DNA of 10,754 bases from an uncultured Gammaproteobacteria bacterium. Its GTDB lineage: Bacteria; Pseudomonadota; Gammaproteobacteria; Pseudomonadales; Pseudohongiellaceae. This document shows positions 7,370 through 10,754 of the stretch, piece after piece. The notes under the pieces are model-generated. The model was not told the DNA's origin and did no database searches. It worked only from the letters and a program-made list of their open reading frames with translations. The stretch lies in contig CAISYX010000029.1 in the NCBI GenBank assembly GCA_903889815.1, positions 1 to 10,754 on the forward strand. The letters run 5' to 3'. Position 1 is the first letter of the stretch. Each line of letters opens with the position of its first letter. A program made the position numbers and the translations under genes.

Positions 7370-7405
7370 GTCTGGCGGTGTTCGCGATTGTGAGCGCCGC
7401 CAGAC
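7370..7405 (+). other. Long stem-loop between the symporter stop and the rlmJ start
   Basis: GTCTGGCGG (7370-7378) pairs exactly with CCGCCAGAC (7397-7405), and the stem continues inward through G-U, G-C, U-G, U-A, C-G and G-U pairs to a 6-base loop at 7385-7390, about 15 pairs in total. It begins 6 bases after the symporter stop and ends just before the rlmJ ribosome site GGAG at 7409-7412. No T run follows, so it is not a typical intrinsic terminator. It may stabilise the symporter mRNA or control rlmJ translation; the role is inference. Confidence 0.65.
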
Positions 7406-7418
7406 ACCGGAGACACCC

Positions 7419-8264
7419 ATGCTCAGTTATCGTCACGGTTTTCACGCCGGCAATCATGCCGACGTGCTGAAGCATCTTGTGTTGCTGGGGCTGTTGCAGA
7501 AATTGTCTGCCAAGGACAAGCCGTTCACTTGTATCGACTCCCATGGCGGCGGCGGCCTCTATGATCTTTTCAACGAGCACGCCCAGACCAATCGGGAGCA
7601 CGAATCAGGCATCGTGCCCCTGTGGGACGCGCCGATCACCGACCCGTTGCTGGCCGCCTATGTTCAGCGCGTGGCAGCCAGCAATACCAAGGGCAAACTC
7701 CGCTTCTATCCGGGATCACCGGTACTGATCCAGAGTGCGCTGCGCGCACATGACCGACTGCATGTTCTGGAACTGCACCCTGCTGAAATCGAGTCCCTGC
7801 ACCACTATCTCGGGCACGACAAGCGGGTGAGCCTGCACCACCGCGATTCCTTCGAAGGCCTGCTGGCCCTGACGCCCCCGGATCCGCGTCGCGGCATGGC
7901 CCTGATCGATCCGTCCTACGAAGAGAAGAAAGACTACCAGCGTGTCCAGCAGACCCTCGCCAAACTGCACCGACGCTGGCCGGTCGGCGTGCTGGCGCTT
8001 TGGTATCCGCGGCTCGCCCGGCAGCGCGACCACAGCGAATGGCTGATCTCCGCACTGGGGCGCGACGCGCTGCCAGACATGCTGCTGCTGGAGCTCACCG
8101 TGCAGGAACAGGCCGCGGAATTCGGAATGCACGGTTCAGGAATGCTCATCGTCAATACGCCCTGGCAGTTCCGTGAGCAGATGCATAAAACCCTCACGGA
8201 GCTGGTTGCCATACTTGGCAGTCAGGCCGCATTCCGCATCGTGCCCCTGCCTTCAGGCAACTGA
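7419..8264 (+). CDS. rlmJ: 23S rRNA (adenine-2030 N6)-methyltransferase RlmJ
   Basis: This cytoplasmic enzyme uses SAM to methylate N6 of A2030 in 23S rRNA. From the ATG at 7419 the protein has 281 residues, one more than E. coli RlmJ, and begins with the family hallmark MLSYRHGFHAGNHADVLKH. The SAM-binding region is DSHGGGGLYDL at 40-50, a variant of the usual DTHAGAG form. Motif IV is DPSYE at 164-168, with D164 at the known catalytic position. WYPRL at 195-199 and GSGMLIVNTPW at 239-249 also fit the family. GGAG 6 bases before the ATG supports this start; the frame is open further upstream to 7290, but that part overlaps the symporter gene and does not resemble RlmJ. A long hairpin lies just ahead of the ribosome site. 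No damage is seen. The assignment is confident. Confidence 0.96.
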   Translation: MLSYRHGFHAGNHADVLKHLVLLGLLQKLSAKDKPFTCIDSHGGGGLYDLFNEHAQTNREHESGIVPLWDAPITDPLLAAYVQRVAASNTKGKLRFYPGSPVLIQSALRAHDRLHVLELHPAEIESLHHYLGHDKRVSLHHRDSFEGLLALTPPDPRRGMALIDPSYEEKKDYQRVQQTLAKLHRRWPVGVLALWYPRLARQRDHSEWLISALGRDALPDMLLLELTVQEQAAEFGMHGSGMLIVNTPWQFREQMHKTLTELVAILGSQAAFRIVPLPSGN

Positions 8265-8298
8265 TCGTTCAAAGCTGTGGTTTCCGGTGTTTGCTGAT

Positions 8299-8327
8299 TG
8301 GACATGCCATGCGCAGCGCGCTACTCT
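8299..8327 (+). promoter_or_regulatory. Candidate promoter of the first PQQ dehydrogenase gene
   Basis: TGGACA at 8299-8304 (five of six matches to TTGACA) is followed after 17 bases by TACTCT at 8322-8327 in the context GCGCTACTCTC. The same arrangement, TGGACG then 18 bases and TACTCT, precedes the second copy at 10465-10494, which is the main support. The distance to the start codon is 47 bases. Confidence 0.5.
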
Positions 8328-8350
8328 CGTGCCGTGCCAGTATGGTTCCG

Positions 8351-8390
8351 ATCTGCTCACTGAGGATAACAACAATGATAAAAGAGCACG
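8351..8390 (+). repeat. Leader direct repeat, copy 1 (ahead of PQQ dehydrogenase 1)
   Basis: This stretch, from ATCTGCTC through the ribosome site TGAGG (8361-8365) and the start codon to the first five codons, recurs with few changes at 10554-10592. It includes the shared block ATGATAAAAGAGCA. Conservation upstream of the start codon as well as in it shows the two genes arose by duplication that included their control region. Confidence 0.85.
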
Positions 8391-10444
8391 CAGGCCCGAA
8401 GTCCGTCCGCAAGGTTTCCCGCAAGTCCCGACACCCGCTCGCCGGTGTGTTGTCGAAAATGCTCCAGACCGGGCTGCTGCTGGCCGCCACCTCACTGTCC
8501 TTCGCGCAGGATACTGTTGAATGGACCCATCTGGGGGGCAATGCCCACCACACCCGTTCTACCCCGGCTGCCAATGTCACTCCCGAAAATTTCGGCGAGC
8601 TGAAAACTGCATGGGTCTGGGATGGTGCGAGTTTTGACGCAGGCAGTGGCCGTTCCACCCCGAGCTATGTGGACGGCAAACTCTTCACTGTCGCGGGCCC
8701 CCGTCGCCATGTTGTGGCCATGGACCCGATGACCGGGGAGACGCTGTGGTCCTACCGTGAGCCCAATACCTTCCGCTGGGAATACTCGATGCGTGCCGAC
8801 TACGGCAAAGGCGTGGCCTATGCAGAAGTGGACGGCAAGGGTGTCATTTACATCATCAGCCCCGCCTTCTTCCTGACAGCACTGGACGCCGATACCGGTG
8901 CTCCGCTGCCCGGCTTCGGCGCCCCGGTGCCCATCGACGGCTTTGCCCAGACGGGTGTGGTGGATCTGCTGGCCCATCTCGGGCATGACTTCGATCCCTA
9001 CTTCGGCATCCCCAAGGAAGTGGGGTATGTTACGTCGTCCTCGCCACCCATCGTGGTGAATGGGGTGGTCGTCGTCGGCAACTCAGCCGAGCAGGGTTAC
9101 AACCAGTCCCGCATCGAGAATATCCCGGGTGACATTCTGGCCTTCGATGCGAAGAGCGGCGCATTCAAATGGAAGTTCAACGTGATTCCCCGGCCCGGTG
9201 AGTTCGGCCATGACACCTGGGAGAACGATGCGTGGCAGTACACAGGCGACGTGTCGCCCTGGGCGCCACTGTCCGCTGACCCGGAACTGGGCCTTGTCTA
9301 CGCCGTAACCAATCCTCCGACTGTGGATTACTACGGAGGTTTTTCGCCAGGTGACAATCTTTTCGGGACCAGCGTGATCGCCCTGGATGTGCAGACAGGT
9401 GAGCGTCGCTGGCACTTCCAGCTGGTGCATCATGATGTCTGGAACTACGACATTCCGACGGCGCCGGTGCTGATCGATGTGCAGCATGAGGGACAGACGG
9501 TGAAGGCTCTCGCGCAGGCCACCAAACAGGCCATGCTGTTTGCCTTCAATCGGGAAACCGGTGAGCCCCTGTGGCCGATCGAGGAACGCCCCGTGCCGCC
9601 CTCTCTCGTGCCGGGCGAGCAGTTGTCTCCCACACAGCCTTTCCCCACGAAGCCGCTGCCCTATGAACCCGGCGGACTTTCCGAGGACATGCTGATCGAT
9701 TTCACGCCAGAGATGCGTGCTCAGGCAATTGTCGCATTGGCTGACTGGCAGATTGGTCCGCTCTACAACCCGCCGCTGCACCGTGACAACCCACTTGGCA
9801 AGCGCGGTGCCTTCTGGTGCCCGAGCGGCGGCAGCAATATCACCGGACCGGCGGCAGCCGATCCCGAGACTGGCGTCGTGTTCGTGACGTCCCGCATGGG
9901 GTGCAGTGCCAACCAGCTGCTGCCTGGTGAAGAGGCTGATTTGCGTTACATGACCGACAATGGCACAACCACGACGGGTCTCACTCCGGCGCGCTATGCC
10001 AATGGTCCTGGAGCAGGGTCGCCCCGCCATCCCACCGGCCTGCCGCTGTGGAAGCCGCCTTACAGCCGCATCACCGCGATCGACCTGAACACCGGCGAGC
10101 ACCTGTGGTACATCCCCGTGGGAGAGACACCTGACCGCATCAGAAACAACCCGGCACTGGCGGGTATCGATGTCGGCAATACCGGCACCGGCGCCCATGC
10201 GCCCATGCTGGTGACGCCGTCCATGCTGGTGTACGCCGGTGAAGTCAGCGACGGCACGCCACATCTGTTCGCCATCGACAAAGCCACGGGGCGTGAGTTG
10301 TCTCGCGTCGCCGTGCCGGAATCGAGTGCCTACGGCATGATGAGCTACGTGCATCAGGGCGAGCAGTATTTCGTGCTGCAGACCGGGCCGCGACTGACTG
10401 CCATGAGTCTGCACGGCCCTGTCGCGGAAGCTGAAGCACACTGA
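8375..10444 (+). CDS. Periplasmic PQQ-dependent dehydrogenase (glucose/alcohol dehydrogenase type), copy 1
   Basis: This 689-residue quinoprotein would oxidise a sugar or alcohol in the periplasm with PQQ as cofactor and pass electrons to the respiratory chain. An N-terminal signal peptide is seen: a long basic stretch (1-28), hydrophobic LLLAATSLS (34-42), and a likely cut near SFA-QD (residue 44). The mature part has seven blades' worth of propeller repeats of the form ALDxxTGxxxW at about 115, 169, 256, 336, 389, 568 and 633. HHDVWNYD at 352-359 and K384 match the active-site Asp and Lys region of membrane glucose dehydrogenase; EERPVPPSLVPGE (403-415) and QPFPTKP (421-427) are also typical. 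No CxxCH heme motif and no membrane anchor are present, so a separate cytochrome or quinone-linked partner is needed. The ATG at 8375 is chosen for TGAGG 9 bases upstream; an earlier in-frame extension to 8291 is non-coding. A paralogue follows in tandem. The substrate is unknown. Confidence 0.93.
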   Translation: MIKEHAGPKSVRKVSRKSRHPLAGVLSKMLQTGLLLAATSLSFAQDTVEWTHLGGNAHHTRSTPAANVTPENFGELKTAWVWDGASFDAGSGRSTPSYVDGKLFTVAGPRRHVVAMDPMTGETLWSYREPNTFRWEYSMRADYGKGVAYAEVDGKGVIYIISPAFFLTALDADTGAPLPGFGAPVPIDGFAQTGVVDLLAHLGHDFDPYFGIPKEVGYVTSSSPPIVVNGVVVVGNSAEQGYNQSRIENIPGDILAFDAKSGAFKWKFNVIPRPGEFGHDTWENDAWQYTGDVSPWAPLSADPELGLVYAVTNPPTVDYYGGFSPGDNLFGTSVIALDVQTGERRWHFQLVHHDVWNYDIPTAPVLIDVQHEGQTVKALAQATKQAMLFAFNRETGEPLWPIEERPVPPSLVPGEQLSPTQPFPTKPLPYEPGGLSEDMLIDFTPEMRAQAIVALADWQIGPLYNPPLHRDNPLGKRGAFWCPSGGSNITGPAAADPETGVVFVTSRMGCSANQLLPGEEADLRYMTDNGTTTTGLTPARYANGPGAGSPRHPTGLPLWKPPYSRITAIDLNTGEHLWYIPVGETPDRIRNNPALAGIDVGNTGTGAHAPMLVTPSMLVYAGEVSDGTPHLFAIDKATGRELSRVAVPESSAYGMMSYVHQGEQYFVLQTGPRLTAMSLHGPVAEAEAH

Positions 10445-10450
10445 TGGCAG

Positions 10451-10482
10451 GCCGCCCCTGTGGCTGGACGCGCAAGGGCGGC
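10451..10482 (+). terminator. Terminator-like hairpin after PQQ dehydrogenase 1
   Basis: GCCGCCC (10451-10457) pairs with GGGCGGC (10476-10482), and after one mismatch a further short run of pairs closes an 8-base loop. It begins 6 bases after the stop. Only two T follow, so termination may be weak. The candidate -35 hexamer of the next gene (10465-10470) lies in its loop. Confidence 0.4.
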
Positions 10483-10494
10483 TTGCGCTACTCT
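10465..10494 (+). promoter_or_regulatory. Candidate promoter of the second PQQ dehydrogenase gene
   Basis: TGGACG at 10465-10470 and TACTCT at 10489-10494 are 18 bases apart and match the arrangement ahead of copy 1, including the context GCGCTACTCTC and the following TGC. The leader to the start codon is 82 bases, longer than for copy 1. Shared placement supports it; the individual hexamers are only fair. Confidence 0.45.
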
Positions 10495-10553
10495 CCTGCT
10501 GGAACGCACGTTATGCACCATGCTGGTCCTGTGGTTTGTCTGCAATCTACTAA

Positions 10554-10592
10554 ATCTGCTCCATGAGGTAATAACAATGATAAAAGAGCATG
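10554..10592 (+). repeat. Leader direct repeat, copy 2 (ahead of PQQ dehydrogenase 2)
   Basis: This is the counterpart of 8351-8390: ATCTGCTC, ribosome site TGAGG (10564-10568), TAACAATG and the first codons. It differs from copy 1 by one net base of length and a few substitutions just around the ribosome site. Confidence 0.85.
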
Positions 10593-10754
10593 AAGGGTCG
10601 GGGCATTCCCGACAGCCGGCGAGCAATCGCTGGCGTACACTGAGTCAGGCGTTGACGCTGGGCTTGTTGCTGGCCGCCGGGGCTCCCGCGCAGGCTCAGG
10701 ATACTGTCGAGTGGACCCACCTTGGTGGCGATGCTCATCACACCCGTTACACCC
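10577..10754 (+). CDS. PQQ-dependent dehydrogenase, copy 2, cut by the right edge (first 59 codons)
   Basis: An open frame runs from the ATG at 10577 to the end of the window. It encodes MIKEH, as copy 1 does, then a basic n-region, a hydrophobic stretch with LGLLLAAGAPAQA (28-40) and a likely signal cleavage near residue 40. The mature start QDTVEWTHLGGDAHHTRYT (41-59) differs from copy 1 at only two of 19 positions (N to D and S to Y), while the signal peptide has diverged considerably. TGAGG lies 8 bases before the ATG. The gene is therefore a tandem paralogue of the dehydrogenase at 8375-10444, probably with the same fold and periplasmic location. Whether the active-site residues and length are kept cannot be seen here. 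The two copies may have different substrates or be expressed under different conditions. Confidence 0.88.
   Translation, partial: MIKEHEGSGHSRQPASNRWRTLSQALTLGLLLAAGAPAQAQDTVEWTHLGGDAHHTRYT

Noticed and set aside
7290..7418. In-frame upstream extension of rlmJ
   Set aside because: RlmJ proteins begin at MLSYRH. The extra part overlaps the symporter gene and reads through the hairpin.
8291..8374. In-frame upstream extension of PQQ dehydrogenase 1
   Set aside because: It covers the promoter-like element, and the ATG at 8375 shares its ribosome site and MIKEH start with copy 2.
9083..10441. Long open frame (452 codons) on the minus strand opposite the PQQ dehydrogenase gene
   Set aside because: It is fully antisense to a well supported gene, its product is rich in R, H and G without motifs, and it has no credible start site.
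10563..10571. Tiny ATG-AGG-TAA frame overlapping the ribosome site of copy 2
   Set aside because: It is not present in the matching leader of copy 1, so it is probably chance.

Overview
The window looks like a chromosomal segment of a gammaproteobacterium with fairly high G+C. Two things suggest this: a fused, 734-residue RlmKL rRNA methyltransferase and an RlmJ rRNA methyltransferase with its catalytic aspartate at position 164 as in E. coli. A tandem pair of PQQ-dependent dehydrogenase genes would suit a free-living, possibly marine, aerobic heterotroph, but that is inference. I see no tRNA, rRNA, CRISPR array, insertion sequence or phage gene.

Layout, left to right. (1) Bases 1-1130, plus strand: the 3' part of an ATP-grasp ligase of unknown substrate, cut by the left edge. 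(2) Bases 1108-5765, minus strand, read right to left: a SAM methyltransferase resembling phospholipid N-methyltransferases, a VTT/TVP38-type membrane protein, rlmKL, a secreted two-cupin protein, and a small single-cupin protein. The first three are 10 and 3 bases apart and look like one operon. The bicupin follows rlmKL after 108 bases with its own candidate promoter. The small cupin lies 85 bases further on, past a strong hairpin, and its 3' end overlaps the ATP-grasp gene tail to tail by 23 bases. (3) Bases 5766-5920: a divergent intergenic region with an imperfect palindrome. (4) Bases 5921-8264, plus strand: a sodium:solute symporter, then rlmJ, separated by a long stem-loop that sits directly before the rlmJ ribosome binding site. 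(5) Bases 8265-10754, plus strand: a complete periplasmic PQQ dehydrogenase and the first 59 codons of a close paralogue cut by the right edge. Both copies share a promoter-like element, a leader sequence and the first codons.

How the genes may work together. The PmtA-like methyltransferase and the VTT protein both point to membrane lipids. RlmKL and RlmJ modify 23S rRNA. The PQQ enzymes would oxidise a sugar or alcohol in the periplasm and pass electrons to the respiratory chain. They carry no heme c domain, so a separate acceptor is needed. The symporter may import a small organic solute, but nothing here ties it to the PQQ enzymes.

I found no clear evidence of an undescribed system. The best leads are the tandem PQQ paralogues with shared control sequences, the hairpins at the symporter-rlmJ and bicupin-cupin junctions, and the lipid-related gene pair ahead of rlmKL.
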